From: Pseudomonas sp. ADAK13
Lineage (GTDB): Bacteria; Pseudomonadota; Gammaproteobacteria; Pseudomonadales; Pseudomonadaceae
Length of the DNA stretch: 64,000 nt
Direction: 5' to 3'
NCBI RefSeq assembly: GCF_012935715.1
Contig: NZ_CP052860.1
Location: 1,240,001-1,304,000, forward strand
The notes beneath the pieces are model-generated. The model ran no database searches. It saw only the letters and a list, made by a program, of their open reading frames with translations, and was not told where the DNA came from. This document shows positions 36,707 through 44,769 of this stretch, piece after piece. A program made the translations under genes and the position numbers. Positions within the stretch are counted from its first letter, which is position 1, and every line of letters starts with the position of its first letter.

Positions 36707-38038
36707 TTATTTTTTCTTGCGCGGCCCGGTGTTAAACGCAGGCACCTTGCGCACTGGCTTGATCGACGGCTCCGCCACCGACACTTCACCACTTTCCACC
36801 CACTTGCCCAGGTTGCGCTTGCCGCCACCGGATGCCTTGGGTTTCTTCGGCTTTTTCGGCTTCTTCACCACCTGGCCGCTGGCATCGGTGTCCGGCACGC
36901 GATGCTCAGGCTCGAAGTCCTGCTCCATCTTGCGGGTCAACGTCTGACGGGTCAGCATCTCAATGGCCGACAGCATGTTCACTTCATCGGCACACACCAG
37001 GGAAATCGCCTCACCGGTGTTGCCCGCACGACCGGTACGGCCGATGCGGTGGATGTAGTCCTCGGCCACGATCGGCAGGTCAAAGTTGACCACCAGCGGC
37101 AAGTCTTCGATGTCCAGGCCACGGGCTGCCACGTCGGTAGCCACCAGGATCTGCACGTCGCTGCTCTTGAAGCGATCCAGCGCACGCTGGCGCGTGGCTT
37201 GTGGCTTGTCGCCGTGAATCCCGTCGGCATTGATGCCCAGGCCCTGGAGTTTTTCCACCAGCGCGTCCACACCGTTACGGGTCTTGGCGAACACCAGCAC
37301 CTGCTTCCAGCGACCCTTGCGCATCAGGTGCACAAACAGCTCGGCCTTGCGCTTCTTGTCCACCGGCACCACCCATTGCTTGACGGTGTTGGCGGCAACG
37401 TTGCGCGGGCTGACTTCGACGGTCAGCGGGTCGTTGAGCATCTGCCCGGCCAACTGGCGGATCTCGTCGGAGAAGGTCGCGGAGAACAGCAGGGTCTGGC
37501 GTTTTTTCGGCAACATGCGGTAGATGTTCGCCAGTTCTTCGGAGAAGCCCAGGTCGAGCATGCGGTCGGCTTCGTCCAGCACCAGGGTTTGCAGCTGATT
37601 GAGTTTCAGCGCGTTCTGGCGGAACAGGTCGATCAGGCGGCCAGGCGTGGCCACCAGCACATCGACACCTTTGCGCAGCTTCATCATCTGTGGGTTGATG
37701 CTCACGCCGCCGTACACGGCGTAAGTGGTCAGCGGCAGGTTTTGCGCGTACTCGGCGACGCTGGCGTGAACCTGTTCGGCGAGTTCGCGGGTCGGGCACA
37801 GGATCAGCGCGCGTACCGAGTTGGCGCTGACTTTCGGCCCTTCCATGGTCAGCAGTTGCAGCAGCGGCACGGCGAAACCGGCGGTTTTGCCGGTGCCGGT
37901 CTGGGCCGCAGCCATCAGGTCGCGACCGGCCAGCACCGCCGGAATGGCTTGCGCCTGCACCGGCGTCGGGGTCTGGTAGCCAAGCGTCTCAAGGGCGCGC
38001 AGCAAGGGTTCGATCAGGCCAAGTGTGGCGAAAGTCAT
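36707..38038 (-). CDS. rhlE: DEAD-box ATP-dependent RNA helicase RhlE
   Basis: A 443-residue RNA helicase that remodels ribosomal and messenger RNA. The helicase core covers residues 1-~370: Q motif TPTPVQAQAIP, AAQTGTGKT (I), PTRELAEQ (Ia), TPGRLID (Ib), DEADRMLD (II), SATFSDE (III), ATDVAARGLDI (V) and HRIGRTGRAG (VI). The C-terminal ~75 residues are a basic tail (VKKPKKPKKPKASGGGKRN ... TGPRKKK), typical of RhlE proteins and likely RNA-binding. Confidence 0.93.
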   Translation of the reverse strand: MTFATLGLIEPLLRALETLGYQTPTPVQAQAIPAVLAGRDLMAAAQTGTGKTAGFAVPLLQLLTMEGPKVSANSVRALILCPTRELAEQVHASVAEYAQNLPLTTYAVYGGVSINPQMMKLRKGVDVLVATPGRLIDLFRQNALKLNQLQTLVLDEADRMLDLGFSEELANIYRMLPKKRQTLLFSATFSDEIRQLAGQMLNDPLTVEVSPRNVAANTVKQWVVPVDKKRKAELFVHLMRKGRWKQVLVFAKTRNGVDALVEKLQGLGINADGIHGDKPQATRQRALDRFKSSDVQILVATDVAARGLDIEDLPLVVNFDLPIVAEDYIHRIGRTGRAGNTGEAISLVCADEVNMLSAIEMLTRQTLTRKMEQDFEPEHRVPDTDASGQVVKKPKKPKKPKASGGGKRNLGKWVESGEVSVAEPSIKPVRKVPAFNTGPRKKK

Positions 38039-38086
38039 GGAAATACCGTAGGAAAAAGTCAGCGCAAGGTCGCAATGCGCGGCAGT

Positions 38087-38983
38087 TTACCTTATTTCCG
38101 GTTTCGGCTTTCGCCACTGTGGCAGGCTGATCAGCAGCACCGCGCTGATGATCACCAACATTGCCAGGGCTTCTTCCATGCCGATGGTCTCGCCGACAAA
38201 CACAATCCCGAGCAACACCGCCACCGCCGGGTTGACGTAGGCATAGCTGGTGGCCGCCGCCGGGCGCACGTGCTTGAGCAGGTACATATAGGCGTTGAAG
38301 GCGATGATCGAACCGAACACGGTCAAGTAAGCCAGGGCCAGCCAGCCTTCCAGCGGCGGCATGGCTTGCAGGTGTTCGCCGCTGACAGCGCTGAGCACCA
38401 GCAGCACGGCACCCGCAATCAGCATCTCCGCCGCACTGGCCATGGCGCCTTGAGGCAGCGGCAAATGCTTGCTCCACACCGAACCGAAGGCCCAGGCCGC
38501 CGCCGCAAAAATCAGCAGGGCCGCACCGGTGGGGCTCGATTGCAGGTTGGAACCCATATTGAGCATGGCGATGCCGATAATCCCCAGCACCACCCCGGCC
38601 CATTCCAGACGGGTATTACGCGCACCCCAGAAATAACCGCAGAGCAAGGTGAACAGCGGCACGGTCGCCACCGCCAACGCGGCCACGCCGGAAGCCACGC
38701 CCGTGTGCTCGGCCACACTGACCGCGCCGTTACCGAAGGTCAGCAGCAAAATGCCGATCTTGCCGGCGGCCTTCCACTGAACCCAGGTCGGCGCCGGGGC
38801 CCCACGCCAGCGCAGGAAGGCATACATCAGCGCGCCTGCCGTCATGAAGCGAATCCCCGCCAGCAACAACGGCGGCCAGTACTCCACACCAATGCGAATC
38901 ACCAGGTAGGTAGACCCCCAGATCACGTACAACGCAAAAAAGGCGGCGATCAACGGTAAGGGAAAGCGACGTGGGCCAGGCAT
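38087..38983 (-). CDS. EamA/DMT-family exporter, YedA-like
   Basis: A 298-residue inner-membrane transporter with ten helices in two EamA repeats. PLIAAFFALYVIWGSTYLVI is the start typical of YedA-type drug/metabolite exporters; LAGIRFMTAGALMYAFLRWRG and SYAYVNPAVAVLLGIVFVGE are the matching helices. Probably exports amino acids or other small molecules. An Lrp/AsnC-type regulator is transcribed divergently ~160 bp away and may control it, a common arrangement. Confidence 0.87.
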   Translation of the reverse strand: MPGPRRFPLPLIAAFFALYVIWGSTYLVIRIGVEYWPPLLLAGIRFMTAGALMYAFLRWRGAPAPTWVQWKAAGKIGILLLTFGNGAVSVAEHTGVASGVAALAVATVPLFTLLCGYFWGARNTRLEWAGVVLGIIGIAMLNMGSNLQSSPTGAALLIFAAAAWAFGSVWSKHLPLPQGAMASAAEMLIAGAVLLVLSAVSGEHLQAMPPLEGWLALAYLTVFGSIIAFNAYMYLLKHVRPAAATSYAYVNPAVAVLLGIVFVGETIGMEEALAMLVIISAVLLISLPQWRKPKPEIR

Positions 38984-39143
38984 TGGGCAGCTCTGCGGCA
39001 GGACAAGGGAGCGTTATTTTAGAAATCCCCGACTGTAAACATAAGTTACAAAACCTGTTTAAAGCGCCAGTACACTTTTCAAAACACGGTTATCAAGGCT
39101 ATAAACCGTGCTTTCGAAAGCCACGCATTCCCGGAGCCTTATC

Positions 39144-39605
39144 ATGGACAAATACGACCGCATGCTTCTCAGCGCCCTGCTGGAAGACGGCCGCGCGTCC
39201 TACGCGCAATTGGCGCGCACGGTAAACCTCTCGGCGCCCGCCGTGGCCGAACGGGTGGCGAAGCTGGAAGCCAGTGGTGTGATTACCGGGTATCAGGCCA
39301 AGGTCGACCTGTCCAAGGTGGGGTTGCCGATCCAGTGCGTGATTGAGCTGAGGTTGACCAATCATGGGAGCCAGAAGGTGTACGACGCGCTGGCGGAAAT
39401 TCCCGAGTTGACTGAATGCCATCGGGTGACCGGGGACCCGTGCGTGATCATGCAGGCGGCGGTGGGCTCGATGCCGGAGCTGGAGAGTTTGATCAATCGG
39501 GTGGCGAAGTTCGGGTTCAGCAAGACCTCGATCATCTTGTCGAGTGCGATAGAGCGCCGGGTGCCGCTGGGGCAGTTGGAAGGGAATGGGAAGAATGGTG
39601 GGTGA
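39144..39605 (+). CDS. Lrp/AsnC-family transcriptional regulator
   Basis: A 153-residue feast/famine regulator. The N-terminal helix-turn-helix (MDKYDRMLLSALLEDGRASYAQLARTVNLSAPAVAERVAKLEASGVI) is followed by a linker strand (ITGYQAKVDLSKVG) and the C-terminal RAM ligand domain. Start ATG 39144, with GGAG upstream. Divergent from the YedA-like exporter, its likely target. Effector unknown. Confidence 0.9.
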   Translation: MDKYDRMLLSALLEDGRASYAQLARTVNLSAPAVAERVAKLEASGVITGYQAKVDLSKVGLPIQCVIELRLTNHGSQKVYDALAEIPELTECHRVTGDPCVIMQAAVGSMPELESLINRVAKFGFSKTSIILSSAIERRVPLGQLEGNGKNGG

Positions 39606-39614
39606 TCTATCGCC

Positions 39615-39697
39615 ATCGCGGGCAAGCCCGGCTCCCACAGTTGATCGCATCCAGCCCAGGCAACGCGCTCAACTGTGGGAGCTGGCTTGCCTGCGAT
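39615..39697. repeat. Outward-facing REP pair (family A)
   Basis: Here the two REP units are in the opposite order to the other copies: CGCGGGCAAGCCCGGCTCCC first, then GTGGGAGCTGGCTTGCCTGC. The facing ends carry CACAGTTGA and TCAACTGTG, an added 9-bp inverted repeat. Lies between lrp-type and carrier-like genes. Confidence 0.85.
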
Positions 39698-39710
39698 GGC
39701 GTCAGTAGCT

Positions 39711-39965
39711 TCACCGCTGCCGCACAATCAAGTCTACGATTTGCTTGATGGTAGTAATTCCGTTCCAGTCTTCTTGGGTAGCGCGCAAATCGAATTGCCA
39801 CTTGATCTGCATGACGAAGCAAGTCAGATCATCATCAATGATCTCAAAGTCATGAATAAAGTCTGTCTGCTCTGTCACCTGACTTCGATCTATGAAGCCG
39901 ACGATATCAACAAAAAGTTGAATGACTTTTTCGCTGACCTCAATTCGCGTGAGGTTACTTTCCAT
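39711..39965 (-). CDS. Acyl-carrier-like small protein (DUF1493-like), no phosphopantetheine Ser
   Basis: An 84-residue acidic helical protein from ATG 39965 (MESNLTRIEVSEKVIQLFVD), with AGGAAGG directly upstream; an ATG four codons earlier is possible. The core TEQTDFIHDFEIIDDDLTCF resembles the carrier-protein signature. Where acyl carriers have DS(L) with the phosphopantetheine Ser, this protein has DDD(L), so it cannot be charged in the usual way. The pattern fits the DUF1493 family (recall only). The DNA is AT-richer than the surroundings. It stands alone, with no synthase or transferase nearby. Confidence 0.68.
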   Translation of the reverse strand: MESNLTRIEVSEKVIQLFVDIVGFIDRSQVTEQTDFIHDFEIIDDDLTCFVMQIKWQFDLRATQEDWNGITTIKQIVDLIVRQR

Positions 39966-40160
39966 TTCCTTCCTCATACACCTACTTTTTAAGGGCCAGC
40001 AAGACTGATCCCTTTCATTTGCAGGACCTTTCCTAGCGCGCTTTCAAGCCTTGCCCACACTGGATCACATCGCTAGTCTCGCCCGGTCATCGACCATTCG
40101 GTGACCGGATGTGCAAGTCCGATTGCAAGGGGTGACAGCTTCCATTTCAGGAGTTCCACC

Positions 40161-40454
40161 ATGATCAAAACAACCAGTTCCCACGAAGAAATCCTCAGCG
40201 ACAACACCCTCACCCGCCGCGCCATCGATTACTACCTCAAAGCCTCCGCCCCGGACGGCGCCCCCTTCGTGCTGAACGACAACATGAGCTTCGAAGACGC
40301 CCTGGCACGGGCGGCCGATTTGCTGCATTGCGCCGTGGCAACCGCACAGATATCCGGCGAGCCCATGAACGGGCAGCAGCGGGCGGTGATGCATTTGGTG
40401 GAGATGGCGAAGGTGGTGGTGGATCGGTCGCTGGACTGTTTACAGCCTCGGTAA
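40161..40454 (+). CDS. DUF6124/DUF3077-type small protein
   Basis: A 97-residue protein from ATG 40161 (MIKTTSSHEEILSDNTLTRR) with AGGAG upstream. The pattern (RAIDYYLKASAPDG...FVLNDNMSFEDALARAADLLHCAVATAQ) matches a Pseudomonas-specific group of small proteins that I recall under DUF3077/DUF6124. They are helical and of unknown function, and usually occur in several copies per genome. Monocistronic; followed by a family B REPIN. Confidence 0.8.
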   Translation: MIKTTSSHEEILSDNTLTRRAIDYYLKASAPDGAPFVLNDNMSFEDALARAADLLHCAVATAQISGEPMNGQQRAVMHLVEMAKVVVDRSLDCLQPR

Positions 40455-40465
40455 ACGTGCTTTCT

Positions 40466-40597
40466 GTGGCGAGGGGGCTTGTCCCCCGTTGGGCTGCGCA
40501 GCAGCCCCAGCAGGCTCACCGAAGTCTTTCAGTTAGATAGTGGAGTTTTTGGGAGGGGCTGCTTCGCAGCCCAACGGGGGACAAGCCCCCTCACCAC
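40466..40597. repeat. REPIN (family B)
   Basis: GTGGCGAGGGGGCTTGTCCC and its complement form the outer arms; TTGGGCTGCGCAGCAGCCCC and a slightly diverged complement the inner arms. A ~45-bp spacer differs from that of the other family B copy at 28962. It separates convergent genes. Confidence 0.88.
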
Positions 40598-40649
40598 AGA
40601 GAGCCCCCCTCTCCAAGAAAGTACCCAGCCACAGGGAACGGTGCAGGAA

Positions 40650-41261
40650 TCAGAACCCGCGATGCTTCTTCAGATGATCATTGATCTTCGCCGCCGGAAC
40701 CTTCTGCAAGCTGCACAGCAATTCGTGTGACAACTCCCGCAACCCGTGGGTGCGGCGCAGTTCCTCGGCCAAGTGTGCGGTGAGGTTGGCCGCCATCTCC
40801 GCATCCGCCATCGCCCGGTGAGCCTTGCCGGTGTGGGGCAGTTGGGCAAACGAGGTCAGGGTGCCCAGCTTGTGATTCGGCGCCGCCGGCATCAAGCGCC
40901 GCGCGAGTAACAGCGAACAGGCAAACTTCTGCAAACGCGTACGGCGGATCAACCCCAGCTCGAAATCCCAGAACTTCTGGTCAAACGCGGCGTTGTGCGC
41001 CAGCAGCGGCGTGGTGCCGACAAACTCGTTCACCTCGTTCATCACCCGCTCCGCCGACGGCGCGGTACGCAACATGGCGTTGCTGATGCCGGTCAGTTGC
41101 TCGATAAACCCCGGCACGCGCACGCCCGCATTCATCAGGCTCTGGTAGCGGTCCACGATCTGGCCCTGCTCCAGGATGACCACGGCGATTTCCGTGGCCC
41201 GGCAGCTGCTGCTCGGCTGGATGCCGGTGGTTTCAAAGTCGATGACCGCTATACGTTCCAA
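40650..41261 (-). CDS. DnaQ-like 3'-5' exonuclease (DEDDh)
   Basis: A 203-residue exonuclease-fold protein. Exo I is IAVIDFETTG (Asp8, Glu10), Exo II is LLAHNAAFDQKFW, Exo III is HRAMADAEMAA, i.e. all DEDDh metal ligands and the general-base His are present. It is shorter than DNA polymerase III epsilon and closest in form to stand-alone exonucleases such as ExoX. Start TTG 41261 with a weak ribosome site. It lies 24 bp downstream of the NYN-domain gene on the same strand, so the two are probably cotranscribed. Confidence 0.87.
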   Translation of the reverse strand: MERIAVIDFETTGIQPSSSCRATEIAVVILEQGQIVDRYQSLMNAGVRVPGFIEQLTGISNAMLRTAPSAERVMNEVNEFVGTTPLLAHNAAFDQKFWDFELGLIRRTRLQKFACSLLLARRLMPAAPNHKLGTLTSFAQLPHTGKAHRAMADAEMAANLTAHLAEELRRTHGLRELSHELLCSLQKVPAAKINDHLKKHRGF

Positions 41262-41285
41262 ACCTGTTCCAACTCCGTCAAAAAT

Positions 41286-41762
41286 CTATTTAAGCAGCAA
41301 CGCGCCTTCGATCGGCACGTAGCGGCTGGCGGCGCGTATCAATGAGTTGGCCGTCAGCCCCGGCACGCCGTAGGCCACGGCTTCGACGCCGTGCTTGCTG
41401 ATGATGCGGTCCAGCAGCATGTCGAAATCACCGTCGCCGGAGGCCAGCACCACTTCGTCGACATGGGCGGCGGCGTCCATGATGTCGATGGTGATGCCCA
41501 CGTCCCAGTCGCCCTTGGCCGAGCCGTCGCTGCGCTGGATGTAGGGCTTGAGCTTCACGGTAAACCCGAGGTTGCGCAGGATCTGCTGGAATTGCTGCTG
41601 CTTGCTGTCGCCACGGTCGATGGCATAGGCGTACGCCTCGACAATCTGCCCGCGCTGGCTGATGTCAGCCCACAGGGCGGCGTAGTTGAAGTGACAGCCG
41701 TACGCCTGGCGCACGGTGTAGTAGAGGTTTTGTACATCGGCGAACACGGCTATCTTTTTCAC
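41286..41762 (-). CDS. NYN-domain (LabA/DUF88-like) protein
   Basis: A 158-residue PIN-like NYN-domain protein, probably a metal-dependent ribonuclease. The acidic sites are in AVFADVQNLYY (Asp9, Asn12), GDWDVGITIDIMD and VLASGDGDFDMLLD, the three clusters that bind metal in this family. Start is GTG 41762 with GAGGA six to seven bases upstream. Operon with the DEDDh exonuclease, which suggests a shared role in nucleic-acid processing. Substrate unknown. Confidence 0.87.
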   Translation of the reverse strand: MKKIAVFADVQNLYYTVRQAYGCHFNYAALWADISQRGQIVEAYAYAIDRGDSKQQQFQQILRNLGFTVKLKPYIQRSDGSAKGDWDVGITIDIMDAAAHVDEVVLASGDGDFDMLLDRIISKHGVEAVAYGVPGLTANSLIRAASRYVPIEGALLLK

Positions 41763-41891
41763 CGCAAATCCTCATGACACGCGCATGGACCCCGGACTCA
41801 AAGGCCCGGAAAGGTTGCCAGTATGCCAGCCACACGGAAGTTTCCGAGAAAAATCAGCCCAGGGCGACGAAGCGCCCCGGTTGAGTGTGGG

Positions 41892-42662
41892 TCAGACGAA
41901 GGAATCGTCGTCGCCAAAGGAGGAGGAGTCGTCGGAATAGTCGTTGTCGGCGAAGCTGTCGGATGAGTTGTCGCTGCCCCAACTGTCGTTGCCGGCAAAT
42001 TTCTGGTCGTCGTTGCCCCAGTTGCTGTTGTCGCTGGCAGGCGCCGGCTCTTCGCGGATGATCTCTTCAACCACTTGAGGTTGTTGCGAGTTGTGGCTGA
42101 ACAGGCTGCTGATGCCTTCTGCCAGCATCACACCACCGGCCACGCCGGCTGCGGTTTTCAGTGCGCCGCCGAGGAAGCCGCTGCCAATCGGCGCTGCGGG
42201 TGCCTGTTGCGGCTGTTGGTAATTCTGCTGGGGCGCGCCGTAGTTCTGCTGCGGTGCAGGTTGCCCGCCAAACGACGGACGCGCCGGTTCACGCCAGCCA
42301 CCGCCGGAAGACGCAGGGGCGCTCTGGGCCGGCTGCGGGTCGCGGGAGCCACCGCCAAAGATGCTCGACAGGAAACCGCCACTGCTCGGGGCAGGCTGCG
42401 CCGCCTGGGATTTGGCCTGTTGCAGTTGGTCCTGCAATTGCCGGATCTGCTCGGCCTGCTGCTTGTTCTGCGCATCAAGGCTCTTGATCGCATGCTCTTG
42501 CACCAGAATCGACTGGGTCATGTAGTACGCAGCGGCCGGTTGGCGAGTGACGTGTTCCTTGATCCGCGCTTCGGCCTGGGCGTCGCGGGGGGCTGAGTCC
42601 GTTTCGGCTTGCTGCAACCGTGAAAACAGTCCATCGATCAGGGTTTGCTCTTCGCTGTTCAT
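41892..42662 (-). CDS. DUF2076 family protein
   Basis: A 256-residue protein from ATG 42662 (MNSEEQTLIDGLFSRLQQAE). The N-terminal ~100 residues carry the DUF2076 signature (YMTQSILVQEHAIKSL) and a coiled coil (residues ~70-95). A Gln/Pro/Gly-rich linker follows (QNYGAPQQNYQQPQQ), then a hydrophobic Gly-rich segment (SGFLGGALKTAAGVAGGVML) and a disordered acidic Asn/Asp/Ser tail ending DDSFV. Family function is unknown; the hydrophobic segment might associate with membranes. Confidence 0.85.
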   Translation of the reverse strand: MNSEEQTLIDGLFSRLQQAETDSAPRDAQAEARIKEHVTRQPAAAYYMTQSILVQEHAIKSLDAQNKQQAEQIRQLQDQLQQAKSQAAQPAPSSGGFLSSIFGGGSRDPQPAQSAPASSGGGWREPARPSFGGQPAPQQNYGAPQQNYQQPQQAPAAPIGSGFLGGALKTAAGVAGGVMLAEGISSLFSHNSQQPQVVEEIIREEPAPASDNSNWGNDDQKFAGNDSWGSDNSSDSFADNDYSDDSSSFGDDDSFV

Positions 42663-42841
42663 GGCGACCTCGTTAGATTGCCGGTAGAAATCTTCGCCTT
42701 GCCCACTATGTGCAAGGTACAACCCAGTTATGGGGCTGTTACTGATTGTTTCAATGGTCTTTACGCAAGGTTTACGTTTGCTTGCATCTGGTCATGATCG
42801 GTTAAAGTAACGCCCTTGCTTTTCGGCCTGTGAAGACCCTG

Positions 42842-43501
42842 ATGAATCCGTTAGACGTACTGCGCGACTCCTTCTTCTTTTTCAAGCGCAACCTGGGCGC
42901 CATCGTGCAGTTGTGCCTGCCGTTGGTGATCTTCGAAGCCCTGCTGCAACAGGTGCTCGACCACACCCTCGGCCCGGATGCGTTTCCCGGCTACAGCGTG
43001 GTCATCGGTTTGCTGGTGTATCCGCTGTACACGGGCGCACTGATCCTGTTCCTCGACGCCCGCACCCGGGGCGAATCGCCACGTACCCTGGATGTACTGG
43101 CCATGGCCCTGACCCTGTGGCCGCGTTTTGCCTTGCTGACGGCTGTCAGCACGCTGCTGATCCTGCTGGGCTTGTCGCTGTATTTTCTGCCGGGCCTGTG
43201 GCTGATGGTGGTGCTGGCCTTCGCTGAATACCTGCTGGTGCTGCGGGGCATGTCGGCGCTGTCGGCCATGAAGGAAAGCCTGCGCCTGACCCGTGGGCAT
43301 TTCTGGCGCATCCTGGTGTGCCTGCTGTGCGTGATGACCCCGCTGTGGTTGCTCAAGGGCGCCAGCGTCGCGGTTTACCCGGACCCGAACCCGCTGCTGG
43401 GCCTGCTGATCGACAGCGCACAAAGCTTCCTGCAGCTGTTCACCAGCGTGGTGTTGTTCCGCCTGTTCATGTTGATTGGTGGCGACGCCGACGCGCGGTG
43501 A
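42842..43501 (+). CDS. YciC-type integral membrane protein
   Basis: A 219-residue inner-membrane protein resembling the YciC/UPF0259 family: MNPLDVLRDSFFFFKRNLGA, then about six membrane helices and a conserved LRGMSALSAMKESLRLTRGH segment before helix 5. In E. coli YciC is linked to envelope homeostasis; the role here is not known. I use ATG 42842; a GTG at 42830 would add four residues. The endonuclease-like gene follows 41 bp later on the same strand. Confidence 0.83.
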   Translation: MNPLDVLRDSFFFFKRNLGAIVQLCLPLVIFEALLQQVLDHTLGPDAFPGYSVVIGLLVYPLYTGALILFLDARTRGESPRTLDVLAMALTLWPRFALLTAVSTLLILLGLSLYFLPGLWLMVVLAFAEYLLVLRGMSALSAMKESLRLTRGHFWRILVCLLCVMTPLWLLKGASVAVYPDPNPLLGLLIDSAQSFLQLFTSVVLFRLFMLIGGDADAR

Positions 43502-43542
43502 TATGCTCCGGGCCTTGTCCTGCAACGCCATAAGCCGAGCCG

Positions 43543-44631
43543 ATGACCCGACTACTGCGCATTACCTTGCTGGGCCTGCTGATTCTCGCGGCCCTGCTGA
43601 CCGGCTTGATCTACAGCCTGACCTGGCGCCCTGCCGACAAGGAAACCCTGCCCATCCGCTGCGTCGCGCCCCGCGCACCCACCCTGTTGCCGGGCCAGGC
43701 GCTCAAGGTGATGACCTGGAACGTGCAGTACCTGGCGGGCAAGAACTACGTGTTCTGGTACGACACCCCGGACGGCAGCGGCCCGGACGACCGCCCCACC
43801 GTTGAAGACATGGCCGCCAGCCTCGACGAAGTGGCGCGAGTGATCCGCGACGAACAGCCCGACATCCTGCTGTTGCAGGAAGTCGACGAAGGCGCCAAGC
43901 CTTCCAGCTACCAGGACCAACTGGCCCTGCTCCAGGAGCGCCTGGCCGATCTCTACCCGTGCAGCGCCCAAGCCTTCGACTGGAAAGCCGACTTCGTGCC
44001 CGACCTGCACATCTTCGGCAGCGTCGGCCGCAAGCTGGTGACCATGAGCCGCTACCAGATCGAACACGCCGAGCGCCTGCAACTTCCGGTAGCCCACGCC
44101 AACCTGATCAGCCGTCAATTCCAGCCCAAACCCGCGTTATTGCTGACCTACCTGCCGCTGAGCGATGGCGGCCAGTTGGCCGTACTCAATACCCGCCTGG
44201 ACGGCACGGCCCCGGGGCACAACGCGGTGCAGGAACAGGTGCAGGCAACCGTCAAGCTGGTGGATAAATTCGAAAGCCGTGGCACGCCATGGCTGATGGG
44301 TGGGGATTTCAACCTGTTGCCGCTGGGGCAATTCCTGCGCCTGGACGCCGGCAAACGCGGGCAATACTCGCCGGACAGCGAGCTGCATCTGCTGTGGGAA
44401 AAGTACCCGATGATTCCGAGTAACAGTGAATCCAGCGGGATTGATCGGAACCAGTGGCTGACGTATTTCCCGAACGACCCGACTGTAGAGGGCCCGGATC
44501 GTACGCTGGATTATCTGTTCTACAGCTCGCGGATCAAGAAGGTCGAGGCCAAGGTGCGGCAGAGCGATACGGTGCGTATCTCCACTCATTTGCCGGTGAT
44601 TGCGCGATTCCTGTTGCCCGCCGCGCAGTAA
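43543..44631 (+). CDS. Endonuclease/exonuclease/phosphatase-family protein, membrane anchored
   Basis: A 362-residue protein with one N-terminal membrane helix (ITLLGLLILAALLTGLIYSL), then an EEP fold. Metal and catalytic residues: VMTWNVQYL (Asn), ILLLQEVDEG (Glu), NTRLDGTAPGHN, LMGGDFNLLPL (Asp, Asn), and STHLPVIARF (His) at the end. These are all expected for a Mg-dependent phosphodiesterase. The anchor puts the catalytic domain outside the cytoplasm, so the substrate could be a phospholipid or extracellular nucleic acid. Probably cotranscribed with the YciC-type gene. Confidence 0.86.
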   Translation: MTRLLRITLLGLLILAALLTGLIYSLTWRPADKETLPIRCVAPRAPTLLPGQALKVMTWNVQYLAGKNYVFWYDTPDGSGPDDRPTVEDMAASLDEVARVIRDEQPDILLLQEVDEGAKPSSYQDQLALLQERLADLYPCSAQAFDWKADFVPDLHIFGSVGRKLVTMSRYQIEHAERLQLPVAHANLISRQFQPKPALLLTYLPLSDGGQLAVLNTRLDGTAPGHNAVQEQVQATVKLVDKFESRGTPWLMGGDFNLLPLGQFLRLDAGKRGQYSPDSELHLLWEKYPMIPSNSESSGIDRNQWLTYFPNDPTVEGPDRTLDYLFYSSRIKKVEAKVRQSDTVRISTHLPVIARFLLPAAQ

Positions 44632-44650
44632 GCCACGCGGCAAAACAGTA

Positions 44651-44751
44651 GGGGAGCTGGCTTGGGTGGGAGCCGGGCTTGCCCGCGATGCAGGCACCTC
44701 GGTCTATCCAACAGACCGAGGTGATGCCATCGCAGGCAAGCCAGCTCCCAC
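44651..44751. repeat. REPIN (family A) with an extra half unit
   Basis: An extra truncated unit (GGGGAGCTGGCTTGG) at 44651 precedes a complete inverted pair at 44666-44751 whose spacer carries CACCTCGGT/ACCGAGGTG. Suggests partial duplication of one arm. Lies between the convergent EEP and hrpB genes. Confidence 0.88.
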
Positions 44752-44769
44752 AGTTGATCTTCCGCGCGC

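Noticed and set aside
36638..38959. A 773-codon plus-strand frame spanning rhlE and the YedA-like gene
   Set aside because: Runs antisense through two confidently identified genes and the gap between them; His/Gln/Arg-rich product without domains.
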